From Rufibacter hautae (lineage in GTDB: Bacteria > Bacteroidota > Bacteroidia > Cytophagales > Hymenobacteraceae): a stretch of DNA of 64,000 nucleotides. Shown piece by piece: positions 26,209-34,820 of this stretch. Both the position numbers and the translations under genes were made by a program. The notes beneath the pieces were generated by a model. It searched no databases. It had not been told where the DNA came from and saw nothing but the letters and a program-made list of their open reading frames with translations. The first letter of the stretch is position 1, and every line of letters begins with the position of its first letter. Location: NCBI RefSeq assembly GCF_008271695.1, contig NZ_VKKY01000002.1, positions 1,054,001 to 1,118,000 on the forward strand, written 5' to 3'.

Positions 26209-26287
26209 CACCCAATAAGAAAAGCATAAATTTGAAAGAAAAAGGCAAAGGTGAGAGGTTGATTTATATGCCAAAAAGGGCTTATCA

Positions 26288-26320
26288 TTTTTAGGCTGTT
26301 TTAAGAAATTCAGGCAAAAT
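26288..26320. repeat. Dispersed palindrome copy 10
   Basis: TTTTTAGGCTGTTTTAAG followed by AAATTCAGGCAAAAT. It lies in the convergent gap before msrA. Confidence 0.6.
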
Positions 26321-26373
26321 ATAGCAGGAAATGTCTTTGCTTAATTGATCAGGAAATAAGCGATTTTATAAGC

Positions 26374-26411
26374 AAAAAGAGAGGAACAGATTAGGCTATT
26401 TCTCTCTTTTT
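26374..26411. terminator. Bidirectional terminator
   Basis: A perfect 10-bp stem, AAAAAGAGAG (26374-26383) and CTCTCTTTTT (26402-26411), has A and T tracts on both sides. It separates the convergent aldo/keto reductase and msrA genes. Confidence 0.8.
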
Positions 26412-26503
26412 GATTTTACTTTTTACAGAACTTATTTAAGAAACTTCCTGCTATTTTATTTCCAATACCCTTTTAAAAAACCAATTGAACCAGATTTAGG
26501 GCC

Positions 26504-27055
26504 TTAGCTTTTCCCCCAGTTTCTCTCCAAAAACCCGGCTCTACCGGATCCCACGAAATATCTGCCGTAATGGCTGGGGTTCTTTTTGTAGTAATCCTGG
26601 TGGTATTCCTCGGCCCGGTAAAAGGGAGCGGCAGGCAAAATAGGCGTGACAATGGGGCTCTCAAAGGGACCGCTTTTCTGAATCTCTTTTTTAGAGGCTT
26701 CGGCTTGTTCTTTCTGCTGCTCCGAATGATAGAAGATGGCTGTTTTGTAGCTTGAACCCCTGTCCCCGAATTGTCCGCCCGCATCTGTAGGGTCAATGGA
26801 CTCCCAGAAAATGTTCAGGATCTCTGGGTAGGAAATCACCTCTGGATCAAAGGTGACCTGCACTGCCTCGTAATGGCCCGTGGTCTCAGAACAAACCTGC
26901 TCGTACGTGGGATTGGGAACGTGCCCGCCCGTGTAACCTGAGACCACCTCTGTGACGCCCTCGTATTTGTGAAAGGGTTTCACCATGCACCAAAAGCAGC
27001 CGCCCGCAAACGTAGCGAGTTCATATTGTTTATCTTTTTGCGTAGTGTCTTCCAT
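26504..27055 (-). CDS. msrA: Peptide-methionine (S)-S-oxide reductase MsrA
   Basis: This 183-aa enzyme repairs oxidised methionine. The active-site motif [13 protein letters not shown] gives the catalytic Cys20, followed by [23 protein letters not shown] and [29 protein letters not shown], all canonical. There is no fused MsrB domain and no signal peptide, so it acts in the cytoplasm. Confidence 0.95.
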   Translation of the reverse strand: MEDTTQKDKQYELATFAGGCFWCMVKPFHKYEGVTEVVSGYTGGHVPNPTYEQVCSETTGHYEAVQVTFDPEVISYPEILNIFWESIDPTDAGGQFGDRGSSYKTAIFYHSEQQKEQAEASKKEIQKSGPFESPIVTPILPAAPFYRAEEYHQDYYKKNPSHYGRYFVGSGRAGFLERNWGKS

Positions 27056-27479
27056 ATAGGTTTTCTTTATTTAATGCTTTTACCTTCTCTAAACTCTTTC
27101 TATGTTCTTTTGTTGCAACCCTCTTCTACTCCTGAAATTTCATGAATCCTCAATAAAGAAAAAAGGCTAAGGTTTGAACAACTAAGTTGAAAGGCAATTT
27201 TTATCAAAATTTGTCTACTTAAATAATGTAACGCAAATAGAAATATCGGTTTAAAGGCTATCAAACGCCAAGAGAAGAAAGCCTTTAATTGAACCTCAAA
27301 GTTTATACAAGAGACCTTGTAAAGAGTGATTCAACTACAGTTTCTTAAAAACAGTTGTAAAACAGAAATAAATAAAAAAAATAATTAAATAGGTCGACAT
27401 TTAATTAAGCAGTTTCGAGTTACAGCCTAATTATCTAATTACCGTTAAAGGGAAAACTGCTTTCCTAAAACATTAACCT
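27056..27479. other. AT-rich divergent intergenic region
   Basis: 424 bp between leftward msrA and the rightward DUF1622 gene. It is strongly AT-rich and must hold both promoters. No ORF or strong inverted repeat stands out. Confidence 0.5.
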
Positions 27480-27938
27480 ATGGACTACTTTCTACAGAAC
27501 ACATCTGGCTCTGAGGTGACCAGACCAGCTTTCGGGGAAATTGAGGAAACCATTATCCAAGGGGTACAAGGCATGAAACTGTTTATAGAAACCTTGGGTG
27601 CCATTATCATCGGCATTGGAGTGCTCATCGCGCTTTTTTACCTGATAAAGGGCCTGATTCCGCCGCAGGTGGAAAGCTACAATAAAATCAGGTTGGTTCT
27701 GGCGCGTTACTTAGCCTTGGCGCTTGAATTCCAGTTGGGTGCCGATATCCTGTCCACGGCCATTGCCCCTTCCTGGGACCAGATCGGGAAGTTGGGGGCT
27801 ATTGCGGTCATCAGAACTGCCCTCAATTTTTTCCTGGCGCAGGAAATGAAAGAGGAAAGGAGAGCCGAACAGGAACCGCCTCAGGACAGATCCTTGGTGC
27901 CAGATCCCAAAGAGAAGAAAAACCCTCCACTGGCATAA
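27480..27938 (+). CDS. DUF1622 family membrane protein
   Basis: This 152-aa protein has two or three membrane segments (LGAIIIGIGVLIALFYLIKG and a second around LAIALEF-type sequence), followed by FQLGADILSTAIAPSWDQIG and LGAIAVIRTALNFFLAQEM, which are the conserved DUF1622 elements. A charged, proline-rich C-terminal tail faces the cytoplasm. Function unknown. Confidence 0.88.
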   Translation: MDYFLQNTSGSEVTRPAFGEIEETIIQGVQGMKLFIETLGAIIIGIGVLIALFYLIKGLIPPQVESYNKIRLVLARYLALALEFQLGADILSTAIAPSWDQIGKLGAIAVIRTALNFFLAQEMKEERRAEQEPPQDRSLVPDPKEKKNPPLA

Positions 27939-28010
27939 AGGAGGAAAATTTTAAGCCTATATACTCTTTAAATTCTGTTGTCCTTCTTGCGACACCAAGG
28001 ATAAGAAGTA

Positions 28011-28048
28011 GCTTTTCACCTGATTCTACAAAATCAGCCGCTAAAAGC
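28011..28048. repeat. Dispersed palindrome copy 11
   Basis: GCTTTTCACCTGATTC and AAAATCAGCCGCTAAAAGC around a short centre. It lies just after the DUF1622 gene and before the convergent lipoprotein stop. Confidence 0.65.
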
Positions 28049-28052
28049 AAGG

Positions 28053-29903
28053 CTAATCCTTGGAGGCAGTCACTTTCTCTCTCCGCTGGATGGCGATGTA
28101 AATGGCATCCAAAATACGCTGCCGGGTTTTCAGGGAAATCAATTTATTGGAGACCTTGGGGTGCACGCGGTTGGAAAGAAAAACATATACCAGCTCGTTT
28201 TTAGGGTCTACCCAGACGCAGGTTCCGGTATATCCGGTGTGCCCGTAGGTCTCGGGTGTAGCCAGTTGTGAAGGGTACATTTTGGTGGAGTCCGGGTCCC
28301 AACGGTCAAAGCCCAGGCCTCTTCGGCTCGCCGAGGAGTGTTTGGCGGTGAACAATTGAACGGTCTCGTGTTTGAGGTAGTTTTTGCCCCCGTAAGAACC
28401 GCCGTTCAGCATCATCTGGTAAAGGATGGCAATGTCATTGGCAGTAGCGAAAAGGCCGGCGTGTCCAGCTACCCCGCCCATGCGGGCCGCGCCGCCGTCG
28501 TGCACGTAGCCGCGCAGCAAGGTCTTCCGGAAAGTGGCGTCAAATTCAGTGGGTACGATGCGGCTCTGCGGGAATCGGTTCAGGGGCAGGTAGCCTGCTG
28601 TCTGCATGCCCAGTGGGTCATAGAATTGCTTCGCCACAAAGGTGTCCAAAGAGATACCGGCTTGCCGCTCCACGGCCTCCTTCAGGTAAAACATACTCAC
28701 ATCGGCGTACACGTATTTGCCTTTTACGCCCATTTTGGCGTTGAGCATCCGTGGCCAAAGCACGGTGTCAAAGTAGTTTTTCCTGATATAGGCGCTATCT
28801 GAGGCTTTCACCGTGTATTGCTCTGTGGGCACGCGGCTCACATCCTGCGCCTGCAAAGGCAGGTACACCCCGGCCGGCAATCCCGACTGGTGCAACAACA
28901 GATCCTTGATGCTAATACCTGCTTTGTTTGTGTTCCTGGCCGAGGGCACGTAAAACCCGAAGCTAGAGTCCAAAGCGATTTTCTGCTGGTCATACAGGTT
29001 CATGACGGCCATGGTGGTGGCAGAGATCTTGGTCAGGGAGGCTACGTCAAAGATATCAGAGATTTGGGTGGCCTGGGTATTCTCGTAGGTGTGCGAGCCG
29101 TAGGCTTTCTGAAAAATAACCTTCCCGCCTTTGGCTACCAGCACCACTGCCCCCGGCGTGGCCTGCGCCCGGATGGCCTCGGCCATAATAACATCAATAG
29201 GTTCCTGCAACTCAGAGATTTTGATGCCAACTTCTTCGGGCACGCTGTACTTGAGCCGGATGGCCTGGGTTTTGAATCCATGCCCCTTCTTGTACTTGCC
29301 TGAGAAATCCCGCGGCAAGGTGCTGGAGGCCGGCACTCCGCCAAAAATAAGCTGGGCAACATAGCCTGCCGCCGCCGCGGATTCCTCTTTAGACCAGATG
29401 AGCGGCGCAGTAAGTGCATCAGCTGATTCCAGATTCTCTGGGTCCCCGAAAACCGCCACCACCAGTTTTTTCCGGCGCTGTAACTCCAGCAGAAAATTGA
29501 GGTTGCGCGGGTCTTCCAGCGCAGAGGCCTTTACCTGCACAATCACCGTCCCGTAGGTGGACAGATCACTTAAGAGCCGACCAAAGGAGGCTTCCTGCAC
29601 ATAAGCCGCCGCCGGAAAAGCAGTCACGGCCGTGTACTTGTTCAAAAGGCTGTCAAACTGCGCGGCATGGGTCACCTGGAGCGAGACACTGGCAATTTTC
29701 TGCTCCAGGTTTTTGATGGGCACCAACCCGCTTTGATTGTTAAGAAGGACCGTGTTTTTGGCTGCCTCCTTGTGCTGCTGCAGCCACGTCTGGCTTTTTT
29801 TATTTTCGATGCGTTGGGCCTTGGTGCCGCAGGAAAATCCTGTGACCAGGAATAGGGTGAGAAATACCTGAGTGACGAAGCGTTTAGGGAATCTGGACTG
29901 CAT
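28053..29903 (-). CDS. Lipoprotein with GH3 C-terminal-like domain and class C beta-lactamase-type serine hydrolase domain
   Basis: This 616-aa protein starts MQSRFPKRFVTQVFLTLFLV with a leader ending TGFSC (Cys25, probable lipidation). Residues ~45-200 (AAKNTVLLNNQSGLVPIKNL and LVVAVFGDPENL) match the C-terminal domain of glycoside hydrolase family 3. Residues ~225-610 are a serine beta-lactamase/transpeptidase fold: SLTK at 289-292 holds the nucleophile, YAD in YVYADVSMFYL is in the place of Y-x-N, and HTG in GHTGYTGTC is the third motif. Bacteroidota often have a ~1000-aa protein joining a complete GH3 (NagZ-like) to this domain. Here the GH3 catalytic barrel is absent. A peptidoglycan-recycling role is plausible. 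Confidence 0.82.
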   Translation of the reverse strand: MQSRFPKRFVTQVFLTLFLVTGFSCGTKAQRIENKKSQTWLQQHKEAAKNTVLLNNQSGLVPIKNLEQKIASVSLQVTHAAQFDSLLNKYTAVTAFPAAAYVQEASFGRLLSDLSTYGTVIVQVKASALEDPRNLNFLLELQRRKKLVVAVFGDPENLESADALTAPLIWSKEESAAAAGYVAQLIFGGVPASSTLPRDFSGKYKKGHGFKTQAIRLKYSVPEEVGIKISELQEPIDVIMAEAIRAQATPGAVVLVAKGGKVIFQKAYGSHTYENTQATQISDIFDVASLTKISATTMAVMNLYDQQKIALDSSFGFYVPSARNTNKAGISIKDLLLHQSGLPAGVYLPLQAQDVSRVPTEQYTVKASDSAYIRKNYFDTVLWPRMLNAKMGVKGKYVYADVSMFYLKEAVERQAGISLDTFVAKQFYDPLGMQTAGYLPLNRFPQSRIVPTEFDATFRKTLLRGYVHDGGAARMGGVAGHAGLFATANDIAILYQMMLNGGSYGGKNYLKHETVQLFTAKHSSASRRGLGFDRWDPDSTKMYPSQLATPETYGHTGYTGTCVWVDPKNELVYVFLSNRVHPKVSNKLISLKTRQRILDAIYIAIQRREKVTASKD

Positions 29904-30089
29904 GCTATGAAAAATGGCCCGCGAGGCTAGAGAGGTTGAACCTTCCATTTCCTGTGGGTGCCTGTAAAACAGAAAGATAGGCAAAGCTACTAAAAAGGCC
30001 CGAGGGTTTGACCAGCGGGTGGACTTTACAGGATAACTATCCACCCAAAATTATATTTTGATCTAGGCCCAATAAAATTAAGCCTTGTT

Positions 30090-30125
30090 GTTTTAAAGCT
30101 ATTTTTTAGAAAACTGCCCCAAAAC
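30090..30125. repeat. Dispersed palindrome copy 12
   Basis: GTTTTAAAGCTATTTTTTAG followed by AAAACTGCCCCAAAAC. It lies in the divergent gap upstream of the DUF4126 gene. Confidence 0.7.
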
Positions 30126-30209
30126 CGCCTCCTTTCACTTAAGGGTTTTAGGTGAAGGTTACAATAAGCCCACATCTTCCGTATAGCCTAGAAAACCAAC
30201 CACAAAACT

Positions 30210-30689
30210 ATGGAACTCTCTCTTTCTTCTACCCATCAGAAAGCCTTTGCGATGGGCGCCGTTGCCGGCATGCGGGCCATGACGGCCCCCGCCATTCTTT
30301 CCAATCACTTCATAGATTCCCCCTCCCTTGGCTTGGCAGGGTCTAACTTCAACTACTTACAAAAATCAGGGGTGGCCACGGGCATGAAAATCCTGGCCTT
30401 TGCTGAAATGTTTGGCGATAAAATTCCCAAAGTGCCTAACCGGATTGCACCCATTGAGTTGCTGCCGAGGGTTTTCTCCGGGGCTTTAGTGGGCGCAACC
30501 ATCGCCGAGGCGAACGGTGAAAGCAGAATAACCGGGGGATTGTTGGGAATTGTAGGTGCCGTGGCCTCATCTTACGCCTTCTACTATCTGCGCAAAAAGC
30601 TGGGCAAAGCCACCGGACTGCCAGATGCAGCCCTAGCCTTAGCCGAAGATGCTTTGGCGGTAAAGCTGGGCACTACCATCTTAAGATAG
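30210..30689 (+). CDS. DUF4126 family membrane protein
   Basis: This 159-aa protein is rich in Gly/Ala helices: GAVAGMRAMTAPAILSNHF near the N terminus, EMFGDKIPKVPNRIAP in the middle, and RVFSGALVGATIAEANGES after it. These match the DUF4126/DUF4126-like family of small membrane proteins. Function unknown. Confidence 0.85.
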   Translation: MELSLSSTHQKAFAMGAVAGMRAMTAPAILSNHFIDSPSLGLAGSNFNYLQKSGVATGMKILAFAEMFGDKIPKVPNRIAPIELLPRVFSGALVGATIAEANGESRITGGLLGIVGAVASSYAFYYLRKKLGKATGLPDAALALAEDALAVKLGTTILR

Positions 30690-30857
30690 CCCTAAACTTC
30701 TAGATATCTCCATCTATTTCTGTCCTGTTGAAAGTGCATGAAAGCTCTTTATTCTATGAGGTTCAAGCGCGCTCAGCAGGACAGATATACAAAGATACAT
30801 TTGCTCCCTGGAAGAAATTGCAACGTGTTTACAGATGAATGTAGAAGCTACTTGGCG

Positions 30858-31721
30858 TTAGCTGTTCTCGTCTGCCTCCTCTACAAATTTGCCGTGTTTT
30901 GGAATAGCGATGGTGTCAAAATCGCGGACAAGCTTGCGTAAACCCATGGTCAGTGCCTTGCCAGACATGTGTTTGCCGTGGCCGGGAACCAACAGGTTGG
31001 GCCTGAGCAGTTCCAGTTGCCTGGCAGATTCCCAGGCAGCCTGCCAATCGGTGGTGAAATAACGGGGTGGGCCCTGTACTTCCTCTGTTTGCAGCAGTAC
31101 CTTATAGAAAGAATCCTGCTTTACAGTAATCACGGCATCGGCGGAGATCAAGGTACGGTCTGCCTCCCTGAAAAGCGCCACCTGGCCGGGGGAATGGCCG
31201 GGCGTCAAGATCCACTTCCAACCGGGCAGCTGCGGAACCTCGCCGTCATCAGGCAGCGGCCGTAGAATTGCCTCACTGATGCTGATAGGGTCATTCGGAT
31301 AAATAGAAGCGATCTTGGCCAATATTCCACCTTCTACCGAGGAGTCAGGCTCAGGATAAGCTTTTCGGCCAGTCAGGTACGGAAACTCATAAGGGTGGGC
31401 ATACACAAATACCTGCTGCCAATGCTCCAGCAGCCCTTTGAGGCTGCCCACATGGTCAAAATGGCCGTGGGTAAGGATAATGGCCGCCGGTGGGTTCCCC
31501 TGCCCGAAAACCGCTTCCGCCACTTCCAGAATCTCCTCTGTGCATTTAGGCATTCCCGCATCTATGAGTACCCAGTGCGAAGGGGTGCCTACCATCACAA
31601 AATTCACGATCTGGTTTGTACAATAATACACATCGGGGCAGACCTGCCAGATTTTCCCGGAGGAAACCGATGACATGGGTATGAACTTATAATCCTGGCC
31701 AACGCGTACATTCGCATCCAT
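30858..31721 (-). CDS. MBL-fold metallo-hydrolase
   Basis: This 287-aa protein has the metallo-beta-lactamase metal site HGHFDH in ILTHGHFDHVGSL, a further His in LTPGHSPGQVAL, and LVPGHGKHMSG toward the C terminus. The opening DVYYCTNQIVNFVMV and VLIDAGMP are typical of the glyoxalase-II-like branch. The start is uncertain: ATG codons at 31769, 31721 and 31676 are in frame, and 31721 is chosen because MDANVRVGQDYKF resembles related openings. It is convergent with the DUF4126 gene. The substrate is unknown. Confidence 0.85.
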   Translation of the reverse strand: MDANVRVGQDYKFIPMSSVSSGKIWQVCPDVYYCTNQIVNFVMVGTPSHWVLIDAGMPKCTEEILEVAEAVFGQGNPPAAIILTHGHFDHVGSLKGLLEHWQQVFVYAHPYEFPYLTGRKAYPEPDSSVEGGILAKIASIYPNDPISISEAILRPLPDDGEVPQLPGWKWILTPGHSPGQVALFREADRTLISADAVITVKQDSFYKVLLQTEEVQGPPRYFTTDWQAAWESARQLELLRPNLLVPGHGKHMSGKALTMGLRKLVRDFDTIAIPKHGKFVEEADENS

Positions 31722-32057
31722 AGGAATCAGGTTTTGGGAAGGGGAATTCGCATGCACCTCAAGAACCAAGTACCTCTGCCTGTAAAATAATAGGAAGTAC
31801 TTTCAGTGTCTGCCACAGACCAACATGCCTGCGAAAGCCAGAATGGTTTTCGCTTTGTTTTTCAGAAAACAGGGTCAAAACAGGAGAAGATATCCCTTGG
31901 TACCACCCTTCATTATGGTTTGGCCCGGAAAGCCATAAGGCTACTTTCCTGAGAACCAGATAGGTTTATTTTAACGAACTTAAGCCAAGGCCGTTCAGAA
32001 AGCCACCTTGTTAAAGGCTATATAACTGTAAAATCCGTATTTACCCTGAGGTTCATT
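31722..32057. other. Intergenic region between two leftward genes
   Basis: 336 bp holding palindrome copy 13 and probably the promoter of the MBL gene. No ORF is supported. Confidence 0.45.
31847..31881. repeat. Dispersed palindrome copy 13
   Basis: TTTTCGCTTTGTTTTTC followed by AGAAAACAGGGTCAAAAC. Confidence 0.65.
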
Positions 32058-32756
32058 TTACCCAAGTCCGGCCTCTTTGGCCAGGACTACTAGATCGGCC
32101 ACGTTGGAGGTGCCTAACCGGGCCTGGATGTTGCGCCGGTGGGTATTCACGGTGTGCACGCTTAAGAAGAGCTGGTCGGCGATGCTTCTGGAACTTCTCC
32201 CCTTGCACACTAGACTAAGGATTTCAATTTCGCGCTTGCTCAGGCTCTTGATAAGGAGTTCGTTTTTGTGCTTCAGGTTTTCCTGCAAGGCGGCTATCAA
32301 CTGGGTATCGGTGTTCATGCGCGGGCTCATGTCCACATCCACGCAGAGGATTTCACTGATTTGACCGTCTTGCTCATGGGAAAAGGCTTTCGCCCAGCCT
32401 ATAAACCAATTGTATTCCTCCTTTTCTTTGTGCCTGGCCCTGAAGACACCCCCGAACTCGGCACCCGTGAACTCCTGGTAATGGGCGATGCTGTCTCCGG
32501 GAATGTTAAGGTCCTCGGGGTGGACAATCCGCTGCATGTACTCCAACCCGCCCATGCTCTTGATTTCCTCCAGCGTATAACCCAGGGTTTCCTCGTTGGT
32601 TTTGTTGCACCAAACTACCCCTTCCTGCAGGTCAGAGATATAGATATTGGCCGGGACCTCATGGATCACCCGTTCCAAAAAGGCAACTTTTTCCTCTAAT
32701 TCCCGGACCTTCTGCTCCAATGCCTTCATTTTCTCTAATGAGGATTCCTTGATCAT
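32058..32756 (-). CDS. PAS-domain LuxR-type transcriptional regulator
   Basis: This 232-aa protein begins with a coiled-coil (KMKALEQKVRELEEKVAFLE), then a PAS fold (VPANIYISDLQEGVVWCNKTNEETLGYT), and ends with a LuxR/GerE helix-turn-helix: LSKREIEILSLVCKGRSS, then LFLSVHTVNTHRRNIQARL. It lacks a receiver domain, so the PAS module presumably senses a ligand or partner. The arrangement (PAS then GerE) is common in Bacteroidota. Its targets are unknown. Confidence 0.9.
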   Translation of the reverse strand: MIKESSLEKMKALEQKVRELEEKVAFLERVIHEVPANIYISDLQEGVVWCNKTNEETLGYTLEEIKSMGGLEYMQRIVHPEDLNIPGDSIAHYQEFTGAEFGGVFRARHKEKEEYNWFIGWAKAFSHEQDGQISEILCVDVDMSPRMNTDTQLIAALQENLKHKNELLIKSLSKREIEILSLVCKGRSSRSIADQLFLSVHTVNTHRRNIQARLGTSNVADLVVLAKEAGLG

Positions 32757-33114
32757 GGGGACTGATGTTAGGTTTTACTTTTGGCCTTAGAAGGTACTAC
32801 AAAGTTTGGGTATATAAGAAAGAACGATGTTTTGTGCTTGAAGAAACAGCTAAAAACTTCCCCTTCCGGTACAACCAAACCCTTGTCTACCAGAAAATCA
32901 CCACTTTAAAGTTAAAATCAAAATTAGTTTTCTTCTGCAGTAGGAGCAAACGCAGAAAGTACAAAAACCCCTAATTTTTGAAATAAGAAGGGAAAAAGGT
33001 GACGAAGGAAGGATGTTTTCGGTCAAAAAAACACAAAGTGACTTCTGAGAGGTTCTTTTTCCACCACAGTGACTCAAAAATCACAACCCCAACGGCTAAA
33101 ATCTGACATTTAAA
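32757..33114. other. Intergenic region upstream of the PAS-LuxR gene
   Basis: 358 bp between two leftward genes. A 69-codon rightward frame here has basic, low-complexity content, no family resemblance and no good start, so it is not called. The PAS-LuxR promoter should lie within. Confidence 0.45.
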
Positions 33115-33735
33115 TCAAAGGGATTCTTTTATACCTACCTCCACCTCTTGTTTAAGCTCGAATTGAGATACTTCCTGAACCTCTCCGGTCCCTAGGGAAC
33201 CCAAGGTAATGGCCCCAATTCTTACCCTGATGAGGCGCAGCGTAGGAAAGCCCACCGCCGCAGTCATTTTCCTGACTTGCCGGTTTTTGCCTTCCGTAAG
33301 CGTGATGGATACCCAACTGGTGGGGCCATGCCGGTCATCGCGTACCCGGCGGGAGCGCTCCGGCACCTCGGGGGCAGGGTTTAGTAGGGAAGCCGAGCAT
33401 GGCAGGGTAAAATACGGTTGCTTTTCATGCGAGATCTCAATGCCGCCCTGCTGCAAGCGAGTAATCGCTTCTTCCGTGATGAGACCGTCCACCTGGGCGT
33501 AGTATTCTTTTTCCACCTTCCGTCCGCGCACGTACTCACTCATTTTGCCGTCGGTGGTGAGCAGCAGGAGGCCTTCGCTGTCCTGGTCCAAACGCCCGAT
33601 GGCCATGGTGCCCGCCGGAAAATCATACATGTGTCCCAACAGCTTCTTGTTCTTCGGACTCCCGATGAACTGGCTGAGGTACCCGAAAGGCTTGTGCAAA
33701 ATGAAATGGCGGTGGAGGATTTCTGGCTCGGTCAA
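33115..33735 (-). CDS. rluE: 23S rRNA pseudouridine synthase, RluE/RsuA family
   Basis: This 206-aa protein lacks an S4 domain, as RluE does. It opens HFILHKPFGYLSQF and has the catalytic Asp in IGRLDQDSEGLLLLT near residue 46, then YYAQVDGLI and LTEGKNRQVRKMTAAVGFPTL, the standard family motifs. It would modify a uridine of 23S rRNA (U2457 in E. coli for RluE). The linker NPAPEVPERSRRVRDD before PTSW is proline/arginine-rich. Confidence 0.9.
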   Translation of the reverse strand: MTEPEILHRHFILHKPFGYLSQFIGSPKNKKLLGHMYDFPAGTMAIGRLDQDSEGLLLLTTDGKMSEYVRGRKVEKEYYAQVDGLITEEAITRLQQGGIEISHEKQPYFTLPCSASLLNPAPEVPERSRRVRDDRHGPTSWVSITLTEGKNRQVRKMTAAVGFPTLRLIRVRIGAITLGSLGTGEVQEVSQFELKQEVEVGIKESL

Positions 33736-33746
33736 GGAAAAGAGAA

Positions 33747-33780
33747 TTTTAGGGCTAATTTCCGGAAAACGGGCCAGAAA
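33747..33780. repeat. Dispersed palindrome copy 14
   Basis: TTTTAGGGCTAATTTCCG followed by GAAAACGGGCCAGAAA. It lies 12 nt upstream of the rluE start. Confidence 0.7.
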
Positions 33781-33825
33781 TGGAAACCAGAAGCAAAGGT
33801 ACTCTCCGCAACATTAAAAGGAGAG

Positions 33826-33862
33826 CTTTTTAGGGGTAGGTTCGGAAAAAGAGATAAAAATC
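33826..33862. repeat. Dispersed palindrome copy 15
   Basis: CTTTTTAGGGGTAGGTTCG followed by GAAAAAGAGATAAAAATC. Two copies lie within 120 bp here (with copy 14). Confidence 0.6.
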
Positions 33863-34007
33863 AGAAAGCGCGTCTGGTGAGGAATTCGGGTTGAGGTAAG
33901 GAAAACGAGAACAAACCAAATCCTGAAGCTGGGTTCAATTTCAGGTTCACAGGCATAGCAGGTTTACCAGAACTTTTCTATCTTTCAATACTTTAGCCTT
34001 TGAGAAG

Positions 34008-34820
34008 ATGCAAGCCACGCAAACCGCCACCCGCACTTGCCCCAACTGTTCTGCCCCTTATGAACAAACCCAAAGTTATTGCCCGTCCTGCGGACAAAGC
34101 ACCCACTTGCACCGGCTTACGGTAGGACATATCCTGCACGAGTTCTTCCACGCGATCTTCCATACAGACACCAGCATCTTGGGGGTCATCAAACATCTGA
34201 TGGTGAGGCCTGGGCATATTGCCAGAGCCTATGTAGACGGAAAACGGAAGAGCCTCTACAACCCCTTCAACTTTCTGGTGGTGTTGGTGGCCTTGTCCAT
34301 CCTGATCATCAACCTTTCTGGCGTCGATGTATTCCAGGCCAAAAACGGCAACCCTGTGGCCAACCTCATGACCAAACATTTCAACCTGGTTATTTTCTTT
34401 ACCGTGCCGCTCACTGCTTTGTACACCTCCCTCCTGTTCAGGAAACAAGGTGTCAACTTTGCCGAGGCTGCCGTGCTTGCCTGCTACACCGCCGGCGAAC
34501 GCACGGTCTTCTTCCTGCTGCTGGTCATCCCGCTGATGAAGTTCTTCCCTGAACATCACCTAGCCATCATTTGGGCCTATCTAGGATTGTACGCCGTGTA
34601 TTATGCGGTGGCTTGCCTGCAATTCACGGGGCAGAGATCGGTTCTTGGGTTTTTCAAAGGCCTCTTGCCCACCATCCTGCTCCAGGTTTCTTTGTACCTG
34701 CTAATTTTTCTTGGGCATTCACTTATACCACATCCTGAAATAAACCCTTATAAGCCTGTTTTCTGGAAACAAGCCCTAAAAGCCCTCCTTGCTATCCTAG
34801 GGAAAGTGTTTGCGCGTTAA
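34008..34820 (+). CDS. DUF3667 family protein
   Basis: This 270-aa protein has an N-terminal zinc ribbon (Cys11, Cys14, Cys25, Cys28 in CPNCSAPYEQTQSYCPSC), then HEFFHAIFHTDTSILGVIKHL and RPGHIARAYVDGKRKSLYNP, the DUF3667 signature, and four to five membrane helices. The C-terminal PYKPVFWKQALK is encoded by a copy of the dispersed palindrome at 34747-34782. The gene's last 29 nt overlap the convergent thpR gene. Function unknown. Confidence 0.9.
   Translation: MQATQTATRTCPNCSAPYEQTQSYCPSCGQSTHLHRLTVGHILHEFFHAIFHTDTSILGVIKHLMVRPGHIARAYVDGKRKSLYNPFNFLVVLVALSILIINLSGVDVFQAKNGNPVANLMTKHFNLVIFFTVPLTALYTSLLFRKQGVNFAEAAVLACYTAGERTVFFLLLVIPLMKFFPEHHLAIIWAYLGLYAVYYAVACLQFTGQRSVLGFFKGLLPTILLQVSLYLLIFLGHSLIPHPEINPYKPVFWKQALKALLAILGKVFAR
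34747..34782. repeat. Dispersed palindrome copy 16, inside coding sequence
   Basis: CTTATAAGCCTGTTTTCTG followed by GAAACAAGCCCTAAAAG. It encodes PYKPVFWKQALK near the C terminus of the DUF3667 protein, in the same frame as the coding copy at 18234. Confidence 0.75.

Noticed and set aside
30738-30941. 67-codon frame between the DUF4126 and MBL genes
   Set aside because: It overlaps the 3' end of the MBL gene and has no recognisable features.
32765-32974. 69-codon frame with a basic C terminus
   Set aside because: No family resemblance, weak start, and it lies in the promoter region of the PAS-LuxR gene.
33300-33390. VPERSRRV peptide in RluE that recalls translated palindromic repeats of other bacteria
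   Set aside because: It falls in the normally variable proline/arginine-rich linker before PTSW, and the DNA shows no convincing repeat elsewhere in the window.
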